From: Isoperla grammatica
Lineage: Eukaryota > Arthropoda > Insecta > Plecoptera > Perlodidae
Length of the DNA: 64,000 nucleotides
Reading direction: 5' to 3'
Assembly (NCBI GenBank): GCA_945910005.1
Contig: CAMDTW010000545.1
Location: 60,925-124,924 of the forward strand
The notes under the pieces were generated by a model. It was not told the origin of the DNA and made no database searches. It saw only the letters and a program-made list of their open reading frames with translations. The position numbers and the translations under genes are program-made. Positions 1 to 10,439 of this stretch are shown here, piece after piece (within the stretch, counting starts at the first letter, position 1; every line of letters begins with the position of its first letter).

Positions 1-1162
1 TACAGCTGGGATTCCTAAGGGTTTCAACCAAAGTTGACAAATCGTTGTTTTAGAGCGTTTAGGCTCCAATTAGCACAATTTGTCCATATCGTCACATTTC
101 GATAACTTCTATAGAAGTTACACCCTCCGTTGAAAAATAAGAATTATAGGCTGCATTCTTCAAGAGTATAATGAAAATGCATAAATTGAGTTTTTTCGTC
201 GTTTTTGGTTAAAATATGCATAAAATATAAAAATTGGCTGATTTTAGTCTATCTACCACAAACTTCCAGTTTTAAGAGGAATCTTGCATACGGCTGGGAT
301 TCCTAAGGGTTTCAACCAAAAATGACAAATCGTTGTTTTAGAGCGTTTCAGGCTCCAATAAGCACAATTTGTCCATTTCGTCACATTTCGATAACTACTT
401 TAAAAGTTACACCAACCGTTGAAAAATAATAATGTTAGTGTGCATTCTGAAAGAGTATTATGAAAATGCATAAATTGAGTTTTTTGGTCGTTTTTGGTTA
501 AAATATGCATAAAATATAGAAATTGGCTGATTTTAGTCTATCTACCACAAACTTCCAGTTTTAAGAGGAATCTTGCATACGGCCGGGATTCCTAAGGGTT
601 TCAACCAAAGTTGACAAATCGTTGTTTTAGAGCGTTTCAGGCTCCAATAAGCACAATTTGTCCATTTCGTCACATTTCGATAACTTCCATAGAAGTTACA
701 CCCTCCGTTGAAAAATAAGAATTATAGGCTGCATTCTTCAAGAGTATAATGAAAATGCATAAATTGAGTTTTTTCGTCGTTTTTGGTTTAAATATGCATA
801 AAATATAAAAATTGGCTGATTTTAGTCTCTCTACCACAATCTTCCAGTTTTAAGAGGAATCTTGCATACGGCTGGGATTCCTAAGGGTTTCAACCAAATT
901 GCACAAATCGTTATTTTTGAGCGTTTCAGGCTCCAATAAGCACAATTTGTCCATTTCGTCACATTTCGATAACTTCTATAGAAGTTACACCCTCCGTTGA
1001 AAAATAAGAATTATAGACTGCATTCTTCAAGAGTATAATGAAAATGCATAAATTGAGTTTTTTCGTCGTTTTTGGTTAAAATATGCATAAAATATAGAAA
1101 TTGGCTGATTTTAGTCTATCTACCACAAACTTCCAGTTTTAAGAGGAATCTTGCATAAGGCC
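1..1162 (+). repeat. Opening mixed monomers (partial edge plus four copies)
   Basis: Bases 1-7 are the tail of a monomer cut by the window edge. Four complete copies follow, starting at 8, 296, 585 and 874. The first lacks one C in GTTTCAGG and is 288 bp. The second is the divergent CCAACCG subtype with a damaged palindrome (ACTTTAAAAG). The third has GGCCGGG and TTCCATAG. The fourth has GTTATTTTTGAGCG and ATTATAGACTGC. The order CCAACCG, GGCCGGG, GTTATTTTTGAG also occurs at 11562-12428, where an extra CTCAAG-type monomer follows before the next HOR begins, so one of the two places gained or lost a single monomer. Confidence 0.8.
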
Positions 1163-1451
1163 GGGATTCCTAAGGGTTTCAACCAAAGTTGACAAATCGT
1201 TGTTTTAGAGCGTTTCAGGCTCTAATAAGCACAATTTGTCCATTTCGTCACATTTCGATATCTTCTATAGAAGTTAGACCCTCCGTCGAAAAATAAGAAT
1301 TATAGGTTGCATTCTTCAAGAGTATAATGAAAATGCATAAATTGAGTTTTTTCGTCGTTTTTGGTTAAAATATGGATAAAATATAGAAATTGGCTGATTT
1401 CAGTCTATCTACCACAAACTTCGAGTTTTAAGAGGAATCTTGCATACAGCT
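1163..1451 (+). repeat. Monomer subtype b (AAGGCC/GTTAGACCC/GGATAAA)
   Basis: Diagnostic linked variants are AAGGCCGGG just before and at the start, GGCTCTAATAAG, GATATCTTC (breaks one pair of the palindrome), GTTAGACCCTCCGTCG, ATAGGTTGC, ATATGGATAAA, GATTTCAGTC and CTTCGAG. This subtype opens the HOR series: full-variant copies start at 1163, 2896, 5496, 6940, 12717, 15316 and 17049, and the subtype recurs later (for example 23982, 31213, 32647, 34957). A close relative with GTTACACCC in place of GTTAGACCC is also common. The set of linked changes shows these copies descend from one ancestor rather than arising by repeated mutation. Confidence 0.85.
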
Positions 1452-1740
1452 GGGATTCCTAAGGGTTTCAACCAAAGTTGACAAATCGTTGTTTTAAAAC
1501 GTTTCAGGCTCCAATAAGCACAATTTGTCCATTTCGTCACATTTCGATAACTTCTATAGAAGTAACACCCTCCGTTGAAAAATAAGAATTATAGGCTGCA
1601 TTCTTCAAGAGTATAATGAAAATGCATAAATTGAGTTTTTTTGTCGTTTTTGGTTAAAATATGCATAAAATATAGAAATTGGCTGATTTAAGTCAATCTA
1701 CCACAAACTTCGAGTTTTAAGAGGAATCTTGCATACAGCT
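1452..1740 (+). repeat. Monomer subtype c (GTTTTAAAACG)
   Basis: Marked by CAGCTGGG at the start, GTTTTAAAACG in place of GTTTTAGAGCG, GAAGTAACACC, a seven-T run before GTCG, TTAAGTCAATC and CTTCGAG. The GTTTTAAAAC motif occurs at 1491, 3224, 5824, 7268, 13045, 15644 and 17377 and nowhere after, so it is confined to the first 17.4 kb. Spacings are 1733, 2600, 1444, 5777, 2599 and 1733 bp, which are 6, 9, 5, 20, 9 and 6 monomers once the 1-bp-short copies are counted. Copies after 19 kb with the other diagnostic bases carry ordinary GTTTTAGAGCG. Confidence 0.85.
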
Positions 1741-2029
1741 GGGATTCCTAAGGGTTTCAACCAAAGTTGACAAATCGTTGTTTTAGAGCGTTTCAGGCTC
1801 CAATAAGCACAATTTGTCCATTTCGTCACATTTCGATAACTTCTATAGAAGTTACACCCTCCGTTGAAAAATAAGATTTATAGGCTGCATTCTTCAAGAG
1901 TATAATGAAAATGCATAAATTGAGTTTTTTCGTCGTTTTTGTTTAAAATATGCATAAAATATAAAAATTGGCTGATTTTAGTCTATCTACCACAAACTTC
2001 CAGTTTTAAGAGGAATCTTGCATACGGCT
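1741..2029 (+). repeat. Monomer subtype d (AAGATTTATAGG/TTTGTTTAAA)
   Basis: Marked by CAGCTGGG, AAGATTTATAGG instead of AAGAATTATAGG, TTTTTGTTTAAAATATGC instead of TTTTTGGTTAAAATATGC, and ATATAAAAATTGG. It follows subtype c in the HOR series at 1741, 3474, 7502-7790, 13.3 kb, 15.9 kb and 17.6 kb. In the copy starting 5785 the d-type features appear in the second half of a c-type monomer (see the chimeric monomer entry). Confidence 0.8.
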
Positions 2030-2318
2030 GGGATTCCTAAGGGTTTCAACCAAATTGCACAAATCGTTGTTTTAGAGCGTTTCAGGCTCCAATAAGCACA
2101 ATTTGTCCATTTTGTCACATTTCGATAACTTCTATAGAAGTTACACCCTCCGTTGAAAAATAAGAATTATAGGCTGCATTCTTCAAGAGTATAATGAAAA
2201 TGCATAAATTGAGTTTTTTCGTCGTTTTTGGTTAAAATATGCATAAAATATAAAAATTGGCTGATTTTAGTCTATCTACCACAATCTTCCAGTTTTAAGA
2301 GGAATCTTGCATACGGCT
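2030..2318 (+). repeat. Monomer subtype e (ATTGCAC/TTTTGTCAC)
   Basis: Marked by CGGCTGGG, CCAAATTGCACAAATCG in place of AAAGTTGACAAATCG, and CATTTTGTCACATT in place of CATTTCGTCACATT. It follows subtype d in the series. Two endings exist: ATATAAAAATTGG with CCACAATCTTCC (here, 6.1 kb, 16.2 kb), and ATATAGAAATTGG with CCACAAACTTCC (3.8 kb, 7.8 kb, 13.6 kb, 17.9 kb). The ending correlates with which monomer comes next, as expected if exchange breakpoints fall inside this copy. Confidence 0.8.
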
Positions 2319-2607
2319 GGGATTCCTAAGGGTTTCAACCAAATTGCACAAATCGTTATTTTTGAGCGTTTCAGGCTCCAATAAGCACAATTTGTCCATT
2401 TCGTCACATTTCGATAACTTCTATAGACGTTACACCCTCCGTTGAAAAATAAGAATTATAGACTGCATTCTTCAAGAGTATAATGAAAATGCATAAATTG
2501 AGTTTTTTCGTCGTTTTTGGTTAAAATATGCATAAAATATAGAAATTGGCTGATTTTAGTCTATCTACCACAAACTTCCAGTTTTAAGAGGAATCTTGCA
2601 TACGGCT
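2319..2607 (+). repeat. Monomer subtype f (GTTATTTTTGAGCG/AGACTGC)
   Basis: Marked by ATTGCAC, GTTATTTTTGAGCG instead of GTTGTTTTAGAGCG, and ATTATAGACTGC. It also occurs at 874, near 6363, at 12140 and near 16485. This particular copy has TATAGACGTT, a substitution that breaks the palindrome in one arm and is not in its counterpart at 12140, so it is a private change after duplication. A related but distinct GTTATTTTAGAG form is found once near 23.44 kb. Confidence 0.8.
2487..2547. other. Phased A/T tracts (predicted curved DNA), representative
   Basis: Seven A- or T-tracts lie in line here: AAAA, AAATT, TTTTTT, TTTTT, AAAA, AAAA and AAATT, with centres near 2487.5, 2497, 2505.5, 2516, 2524.5, 2535.5 and 2545. 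Spacings are 8.5-11 bp, mean about 9.6 bp, close to one helical turn. Tracts repeated in phase with the helix are known to curve DNA. The arrangement is present in nearly every monomer, with small changes in tract length, so the array would carry a bend about every 289 bp. The physical curvature is inferred, not measured. Confidence 0.6.
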
Positions 2608-2895
2608 GGGATTCCTAAGGGTTTCAACCAAATTGCACAAATCGTTGTTTTAGAGCGTTTCAGGCTCCAATAAGCACAATTTGTCCATTTCGTCACATTT
2701 CGATAACTTCTATAGAAGTTACACCCTCCGTCGAAAAATAAGAATTATAGGTTGCATTCTCAAGAGTATAATGAAAATGCATAAATTGAGTTTTTTCGTC
2801 GTTTTTGGTTGAAATATGCATAAAAAATAGAAATTGGCCGATTTCAGTCTATCTACCACAAACTTCCAGTTTTAAGAGGAATCTTGCATAAGGCC
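2608..2895 (+). repeat. Monomer subtype g (288 bp, CATTCTCAAG)
   Basis: A 288-bp copy: CATTCTCAAGAG replaces CATTCTTCAAGAG, a 1-bp loss shared by all members. Other marks are ATTGCAC, CCGTCG, ATAGGTTGC, ATGCATAAAAAATAG and often GGTTGAAATATGC with GGCCGATTTCAG. Because every member carries the same deletion, each explains a 1-bp shortfall from a multiple of 289 in the long-range spacings; for example 4977 to 8733 is 3756 bp, 13 monomers minus one, and contains exactly one g copy. Two late copies (31.1 and 34.9 kb) have grown the A run to 11 and 12. Confidence 0.85.
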
Positions 2896-4917
2896 GGGAT
2901 TCCTAAGGGTTTCAACCAAAGTTGACAAATCGTTGTTTTAGAGCGTTTCAGGCTCTAATAAGCACAATTTGTCCATTTCGTCACATTTCGATATCTTCTA
3001 TAGAAGTTAGACCCTCCGTCGAAAAATAAGAATTATAGGTTGCATTCTTCAAGAGTATAATGAAAATGCATAAATTGAGTTTTTTCGTCGTTTTTGGTTA
3101 AAATATGGATAAAATATAGAAATTGGCTGATTTCAGTCTATCTACCACAAACTTCGAGTTTTAAGAGGAATCTTGCATACAGCTGGGATTCCTAAGGGTT
3201 TCAACCAAAGTTGACAAATCGTTGTTTTAAAACGTTTCAGGCTCCAATAAGCACAATTTGTCCATTTCGTCACATTTCGATAACTTCTATAGAAGTAACA
3301 CCCTCCGTTGAAAAATAAGAATTATAGGCTGCATTCTTCAAGAGTATAATGAAAATGCATAAATTGAGTTTTTTTGTCGTTTTTGGTTAAAATATGCATA
3401 AAATATAGAAATTGGCTGATTTAAGTCAATCTACCACAAACTTCGAGTTTTAAGAGGAATCTTGCATACAGCTGGGATTCCTAAGGGTTTCAACCAAAGT
3501 TGACAAATCGTTGTTTTAGAGCGTTTCAGGCTCCAATAAGCACAATTTGTCCATTTCGTCACATTTCGATAACTTCTATAGAAGTTACACCCTCCGTTGA
3601 AAAATAAGATTTATAGGCTGCATTCTTCAAGAGTATAATGAAAATGCATAAATTGAGTTTTTTCGTCGTTTTTGTTTAAAATATGCATAAAATATAAAAA
3701 TTGGCTGATTTTAGTCTATCTACCACAAACTTCCAGTTTTAAGAGGAATCTTGCATACGGCTGGGATTCCTAAGGGTTTCAACCAAATTGCACAAATCGT
3801 TGTTTTAGAGCGTTTCAGGCTCCAATAAGCACAATTTGTCCATTTTGTCACATTTCGATAACTTCTATAGAAGTTACACCCTCCGTTGAAAAATAAGAAT
3901 TATAGGCTGCATTCTTCAAGAGTATAATGAAAATGCATAAATTGAGTTTTTTCGTCGTTTTTGGTTAAAATATGCATAAAATATAGAAATTGGCTGATTT
4001 TAGTCTATCTACCACAAACTTCCAGTTTTAAGAGGAATCTTGCATACGGCTGGGATTCCTAAGGGTTTCAACCAAATTGCACAAATCGTTGTTTTAGAGC
4101 GTTTCAGGCTCCAATAAGCACAATTTGTCCATTTCGTCACATTTCGATAACTTCTATAGAAGTTACACCCTCCGTCGAAAAATAAGAATTATAGGTTGCA
4201 TTCTCAAGAGTATAATGAAAATGCATAAATTGAGTTTTTTCGTCGTTTTTGGTTAAAATATGCATAAAAAATAGAAATTGGCTGATTTCAGTCTATCTAC
4301 CACAAACTTCCAGTTTTAAGAGGAATCTTGCATAAGGCCGGGATTCCTAAGGGTTTCAACCAAAGTTGACAAATCGTTGTTTTAGAGCGTTTCAGGCTCT
4401 AATAAGCACAATTTGTCCATTTCGTCACATTTCGATATCTTCTATAGAAGTTACACCCTCCGTCGAAAAATAAGAATTATAGGTTGCATTCTTCAAGAGT
4501 ATAATGAAAATGCATAAATTGAGTTTTTTCGTCGTTTTTGGTTAAAATATGGATAAAATATAGAAATTGGCTGATTTCAGTCTATCTACCACAAACTTCG
4601 AGTTTTAAGAGGAATCTTGCATACAGCTGGGATTCCTAAGGGTTTCAACCAAAGTTGACAAATCGTTGTTTTAGAGCGTTTCAGGCTCCAATAAGCACAA
4701 TTTGTCCATTTCGTCACATTTCGATATCTTCTATAGAAGTTACACCCTCCGTCGAAAAATAAGAATTATAGGTTGCATTCTTCAAGAGTATAATGAAAAT
4801 GCATAAATTGAGTTTTTTCTTCGTTTTTGGTTAAAATATGGATAAAATATAGAAATTGGCTGATTTCAGTCTATCTACCACAAACTTCGAGTTTTAAGAG
4901 GAATCTTGCATACAGCT

Positions 4918-5206
4918 GGGATTCCTAAGGGTTTCAACCAAAGTTGACAAATCGTTGTTTTAGAGCGTTTCAGGCTCCAATTAGCACAATTTGTCCATTT
5001 CGTCACATTTCGATAACTTCTATAGAAGTTACACCCTCCGTTGAAAAATAAGAATTATAGGCTGCATTCTTCAAGAGTATAATGAAAATGCATAAATTGA
5101 GTTTTTACGTCGTTTTTGGTTAAAATATGCATAAAATATAAAAATTGGCTGATTTTAGTCTATCTACCACAAACTTCCAGTTTTAAGAGGAATCTTGCAT
5201 ACGGCT
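4918..5206 (+). repeat. Reference monomer (near-consensus, 289 bp)
   Basis: This copy is used as reference because it is close to the majority sequence. From the GGGATTCC start it contains, in order: a GTTGACAAATCG segment; GTTTTAGAGCG; CTCCAATTAGCAC (the T in AATTAG is an uncommon variant; most copies read AATAAG); the TTTCGTCACATTTCGAT segment; the 18-bp palindrome; CACCCTCCGTTG; ATTATAGGCTGCATTC; two ATGCATAAA direct repeats flanking a T-tract/CGTCG segment; and ACCACAAACTTCCAG. The CCAATTAG variant marks homologous positions at 66, 4977, 8733, 14797, 18842, 40507, 44552 and 46166, which makes it a useful anchor for aligning duplicated blocks. Confidence 0.9.
5014..5031. repeat. 18-bp perfect palindrome, representative copy
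   Basis: TAACTTCTATAGAAGTTA is its own reverse complement over all 18 bp; the next pair outward (A/C) breaks it. It sits about 96 bp after the GGGATTCC start of almost every monomer. Common variants keep most of the dyad: TATCTTCTATAGAAGTTA retains an inner 12-bp perfect palindrome, TAAATTCTATAGAAGTTA an inner 10 bp, TAACTTCCATAGAAGTTA loses one pair, and the divergent TAACTACTTTAGAAGTTA still pairs 7 of 9 positions. It could form a short hairpin or cruciform, or bind a dimeric protein; neither is shown by sequence alone. Confidence 0.85.
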
Positions 5207-5784
5207 GGGATTCCTAAGGGTTTCAACCAAATTGCACAAATCGTTGTTTTAGAGCGTTTCAGGCTCCAATAAGCACAATTTGTCCATTTCGTCACATTTC
5301 GATAACTTCTATAGAAGTTACACCCTCCGTTGAAAAATAAGAATTATAGACTGCATTCTTCAAGAGTATAATGAAAATGCATAAATTGAGTTTTTTCGTC
5401 GTTTTTGGTTAAAATATGCATAAAATATAGAAATTGGCTGATTTTAGTCTATCTACCACAAACTTCCAGTTTTAAGAGGAATCTTGCATAAGGCCGGGAT
5501 TCCTAAGGGTTTCAACCAAAGTTGACAAATCGTTGTTTTAGAGCGTTTCAGGCTCTAATAAGCACAATTTGTCCATTTCGTCACATTTCGATATCTTCTA
5601 TAGAAGTTAGACCCTCCGTCGAAAAATAAGAATTATAGGTTGCATTCTTCAAGAGTATAATGAAAATGCATAAATTGAGTTTTTTCGTCGTTTTTGGTTA
5701 AAATATGGATAAAATATAGAAATTGGCTGATTTCAGTCTATCTACCACAAACTTCGAGTTTTAAGAGGAATCTTGCATACAGCT

Positions 5785-6073
5785 GGGATTCCTAAGGGTT
5801 TCAACCAAAGTTGACAAATCGTTGTTTTAAAACGTTTCAGGCTCCAATAAGCACAATTTGTCCATTTCGTCACATTTCGATAACTTCTATAGAAGTTACA
5901 CCCTCCGTTGAAAAATAAGATTTATAGGCTGCATTCTTCAAGAGTATAATGAAAATGCATAAATTGAGTTTTTTCGTCGTTTTTGTTTAAAATATGCATA
6001 AAATATAAAAATTGGCTGATTTTAGTCTATCTACCACAAACTTCCAGTTTTAAGAGGAATCTTGCATACGGCT
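5785..6073 (+). repeat. Chimeric c/d monomer (in-register exchange product)
   Basis: The first part is subtype c (CAGCTGGG, GTTTTAAAACG at 5824). The second part is subtype d (GAAGTTACACC, AAGATTTATAGG, TTTTTGTTTAAAATATGC). The homologous place in copy 2 (from 15.6 kb) holds a full c monomer followed by a full d monomer. The change of identity lies between about 5834 and 5891, where c and d are identical. The monomer is exactly 289 bp. This is what an unequal but in-register crossover, or equivalent deletion, between neighbouring monomers would leave. Confidence 0.82.
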
Positions 6074-8901
6074 GGGATTCCTAAGGGTTTCAACCAAATT
6101 GCACAAATCGTTGTTTTAGAGCGTTTCAGGCTCCAATAAGCACAATTTGTCCATTTTGTCACATTTCGATAACTTCTATAGAAGTTACACCCTCCGTTGA
6201 AAAATAAGAATTATAGGCTGCATTCTTCAAGAGTATAATGAAAATGCATAAATTGAGTTTTTTCGTCGTTTTTGGTTAAAATATGCATAAAATATAAAAA
6301 TTGGCTGATTTTAGTCTATCTACCACAATCTTCCAGTTTTAAGAGGAATCTTGCATACGGCTGGGATTCCTAAGGGTTTCAACCAAATTGCACAAATCGT
6401 TATTTTTGAGCGTTTCAGGCTCCAATAAGCACAATTTGTCCATTTCGTCACATTTCGATAACTTCTATAGAAGTTACACCCTCCGTTGAAAAATAAGAAT
6501 TATAGACTGCATTCTTCAAGAGTATAATGAAAATGCATAAATTGAGTTTTTTCGTCGTTTTTGGTTAAAATATGCATAAAATATAGAAATTGGCTGATTT
6601 TAGTCTATCTACCACAAACTTCCAGTTTTAAGAGGAATCTTGCATACGGCTGGGATTCCTAAGGGTTTCAACCAAATTGCACAAATCGTTGTTTTAGAGC
6701 GTTTCAGGCTCCAATAAGCACAATTTGTCCATTTCGTCACATTTCGATAATTTCTATAGAAGTTACACCCTCCGTCGAAAAATAAGAATTATAGGTTGCA
6801 TTCTCAAGAGTATAATGAAAATGCATAAATTGAGTTTTTTCGTCGTTTTTGGTTGAAATATGCATAAAAAATAGAAATTGGCCGATTTCAGTCTATCTAC
6901 CACAAACTTCCAGTTTTAAGAGGAATCTTGCATAAGGCCGGGATTCCTAAGGGTTTCAACCAAAGTTGACAAATCGTTGTTTTAGAGCGTTTCAGGCTCT
7001 AATAAGCACAATTTGTCCATTTCGTCACATTTCGATATCTTCTATAGAAGTTAGACCCTCCGTCGAAAAATAAGAATTATAGGTTGCATTCTTCAAGAGT
7101 ATAATGAAAATGCATAAATTGAGTTTTTTCGTCGTTTTTGGTTAAAATATGGATAAAATATAGAAATTGGCTGATTTCAGTCTATCTACCACAAACTTCG
7201 AGTTTTAAGAGGAATCTTGCATACAGCTGGGATTCCTAAGGGTTTCAACCAAAGTTGACAAATCGTTGTTTTAAAACGTTTCAGGCTCCAATAAGCACAA
7301 TTTGTCCATTTCGTCACATTTCGATAACTTCTATAGAAGTAACACCCTCCGTTGAAAAATAAGAATTATAGGCTGCATTCTTCAAGAGTATAATGAAAAT
7401 GCATAAATTGAGTTTTTTTGTCGTTTTTGGTTAAAATATGCATAAAATATAGAAATTGGCTGATTTAAGTCAATCTACCACAAACTTCGAGTTTTAAGAG
7501 GAATCTTGCATACAGCTGGGATTCCTAAGGGTTTCAACCAAAGTTGACAAATCGTTGTTTTAGAGCGTTTCAGGCTCCAATAAGCACAATTTGTCCATTT
7601 CGTCACATTTCGATAACTTCTATAGAAGTTACACCCTCCGTTGAAAAATAAGATTTATAGGCTGCATTCTTCAAGAGTATAATGAAAATGCATAAATTGA
7701 GTTTTTTCGTCGTTTTTGTTTAAAATATGCATAAAATATAAAAATTGGCTGATTTTAGTCTATCTACCACAAACTTCCAGTTTTAAGAGGAATCTTGCAT
7801 ACGGCTGGGATTCCTAAGGGTTTCAACCAAATTGCACAAATCGTTGTTTTAGAGCGTTTCAGGCTCCAATAAGCACAATTTGTCCATTTTGTCACATTTC
7901 GATAACTTCTATAGAAGTTACACCCTCCGTTGAAAAATAAGAATTATAGGCTGCATTCTTCAAGAGTATAATGAAAATGCATAAATTGAGTTTTTTCGTC
8001 GTTTTTGGTTAAAATATGCATAAAATATAGAAATTGGCTGATTTTAGTCTATCTACCACAAACTTCCAGTTTTAAGAGGAATCTTGCATAAGGCCGGGAT
8101 TCCTAAGGGTTTCAACCAAAGTTGACAAATCGTTGTTTTAGAGCGTTTCAGGCTCTAATAAGCACAATTTGTCCATTTCGTCACATTTCGATATCTTCTA
8201 TAGAAGTTACACCCTCCGTCGAAAAATAAGAATTATAGGTTGCATTCTTCAAGAGTATAATGAAAATGCATAAATTGAGTTTTTTCGTCGTTTTTGGTTA
8301 AAATATGGATAAAATATAGAAATTGGCTGATTTCAGTCTATCTACCACAAACTTCGAGTTTTAAGAGGAATCTTGCATACAGCTGGGATTCCTAAGGGTT
8401 TCAACCAAAGTTGACAAATCGTTGTTTTAGAGCGTTTCAGGCTCCAATAAGCACAATTTGTCCATTTCGTCACATTTCGATATCTTCTATAGAAGTTACA
8501 CCCTCCGTCGAAAAATAAGAATTATAGGTTGCATTCTTCAAGAGTATAATGAAAATGCATAAATTGAGTTTTTTCTTCGTTTTTGGTTAAAATATGGATA
8601 AAATATAGAAATTGGCTGATTTCAGTCTATCTACCACAAACTTCGAGTTTTAAGAGGAATCTTGCATACAGCTGGGATTCCTAAGGGTTTCAACCAAAGT
8701 TGACAAATCGTTGTTTTAGAGCGTTTCAGGCTCCAATTAGCACAATTTGTCCATTTCGTCACATTTCGATAACTTCTATAGAAGTTACACCCTCCGTTGA
8801 AAAATAAGAATTATAGGCTGCATTCTTCAAGAGTATAATGAAAATGCATAAATTGAGTTTTTTCGTCGTTTTTGGTTAAAATATGCATAAAATATAAAAA
8901 T

Positions 8902-10439
8902 TGGCTGATTTTAGTCTATCTACCACAAACTTCCAGTTTTAAGAGGAATCTTGCATACGGCTGGGATTCCTAAGGGTTTCAACCAAATTGCACAAATCGT
9001 TGTTTTAGAGCGTTTCAGGCTCCAATAAGCACAATTTGTCCATTTCGTCACATTTCGATAACTTCTATAGAAGTTACACCCTCCGTTGAAAAATAAGAAT
9101 TATAGGCTGCATTCTTCAAGAGTATAATGAAAATGCATAAATTGAGTTTTTTCGTCGTTTTTGGTTTAAATATGCATAAAATATAGAAATTGGCTGATTT
9201 TGGTCTATCTACCACAAACTTCCAGTTTTAAGAGGAATCTTGCATACGGCTGGGATTCCTAAGGGTTTCAACCAAATTGCACAAATCGTTGTTTTAGAGC
9301 GTTTCAGGCTCCAATAAGCACAATTTGTCCATTTCGTCACATTTCGATAACTTCCATAGAAGTTACACCCTCCGTCGAAAAATAAGAATTATAGGTTGCA
9401 TTCTCAAGAGTATAATGAAAATGCATAAATTGAGTTTTTTCGTCGTTTTTGGTTAAAATATGCATAAAAAATAGAAATTGGCTGATTTCAGTCTATCTAC
9501 CACAAACTTCCAGTTTTAAGAGGAATCTTGCATAAGGCCGGGATTCCTAAGGGTTTCTACCAAAGTTGACAAATCGTTGTTTTAGAGCGTTTCAGGCTCT
9601 AATAAGCACAATTTGTCCATTTCGTCACATTTCGATATCTTCTATAGAAGTTAGACCCTCCGTCGAAAAATAAGAATTATAGGTTGCATTCTTCAAGAGT
9701 ATAATGAAAATGCATAAATTGAGTTTTTTCGTCGTTTTTGGTTAAAATATGGATAAAATATAGAAATTGGCTGATTTCAGTCTATCTACCACAAACTTCG
9801 AGTTTTAAGAGGAATCTTGCATACAGCTGGGATTCCTAAGGGTTTCAACCAAAGTTGACAAATCGTTGTTTTAGAGCGTTTCAGGCTCCAATAAGCACAA
9901 TTTGTCCATTTCGTCACATTTCGATAATTTCTATAGAAGTTACACCCTCCGTTGAAAAATAAGAATTATAGGCTGCATTCTTCAAGAGTATAATGAAAAT
10001 GCATAAATTGAGTTTTTTCGTCGTTTTTGTTTAAAATATGCATAAAATATAAAAATTGGCTGATTTTAGTCTATCTACCACAAACTTCCAGTTTTAAGAG
10101 GAATCTTGCATACGGCTGGGATTCCTAAGGGTTTCAACCAAATTGCACAAATCGTTGTTTTAGAGCGTTTCAGGCTCCAATAAGCACAATTTGTCCATTT
10201 TGTCACATTTCGATAACTTCTATAGAAGTTACACCCTCCGTTGAAAAATAAGAATTATAGGCTGCATTCTTCAAGAGTATAATGAAAATGCATAAATTGA
10301 GTTTTTTCGTCGTTTTTGGTTTAAATATGCATAAAATATAGAAATTGGCTGATTTTGGTCTATCTACCACAAACTTCCAGTTTTAAGAGGAATCTTGCAT
10401 ACGGCTGGGATTCCTAAGGGTTTCACCCAAATTGCACAA
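8902..10439 (+). repeat. Mixed monomers with local 4-monomer duplication
   Basis: These are ordinary satellite copies of e-like, g-like and b-like type. GATTTTGGTCTATC at 9201 and 10356 is shared only by these two places, with GGTTTAAATATGC just upstream of each, giving an offset of 1155 bp: four monomers with one 288-bp copy. The shared stretch runs roughly 9.1-9.8 kb against 10.25-10.95 kb. Private changes include GGGTTTCTACC near 9553 and GGGTTTCACCC near 10423. Confidence 0.7.

Larger units (their letters stand above)
1163..2245 (+). repeat. HOR segment b-c-d-e, first copy (repeated at +1733)
   Basis: The ordered series b, c, d, e at 1163, 1452, 1741 and 2030 is repeated at 2896, 3185, 3474 and 3763 with the same diagnostic bases, an offset of 1733 bp: six monomers, one of them the 288-bp form. 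The copies part company late in the e monomer. The first series continues with f and g before the next b; the second continues with a g copy directly. HOR starts (subtype b with GTTAGACCC) are at 1163, 2896, 5496 and 6940, and again at 12717, 15316 and 17049 in the duplicated block. Confidence 0.82.
2131..8901 (+). repeat. Large segmental duplication, copy 1 (6.77 kb)
   Basis: This stretch matches 11952-19010 monomer by monomer. Anchor offsets are 9821 bp at 2319/12140, 2896/12717 and 3224/13045; 9820 bp at 4977/14797, 5496/15316 and 5824/15644 after a 1-bp deletion near 14661; and 10109 bp at 6940/17049, 7268/17377 and 8733/18842. The 289-bp jump between 5824 and 6940 is one monomer missing from this copy, at the chimeric monomer 5785-6073. 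Apart from that the two copies differ by only scattered single bases seen by eye (for example AGACGTT at 2.4 kb and TTTTTACG at 5.1 kb), so the duplication is recent or recently homogenised. Confidence 0.85.

Noticed and set aside
2503..2547. TATA-like ATATAAAA and ATGCATAAAATATA as promoters
   Set aside because: The motif is in every monomer of an AT-rich repeat with no downstream gene; nothing distinguishes it from background.
5014..5031. Palindrome as a transcription terminator hairpin
   Set aside because: The perfect dyad has no loop bases, is AT-rich and is not followed directly by a T run; no gene precedes it.
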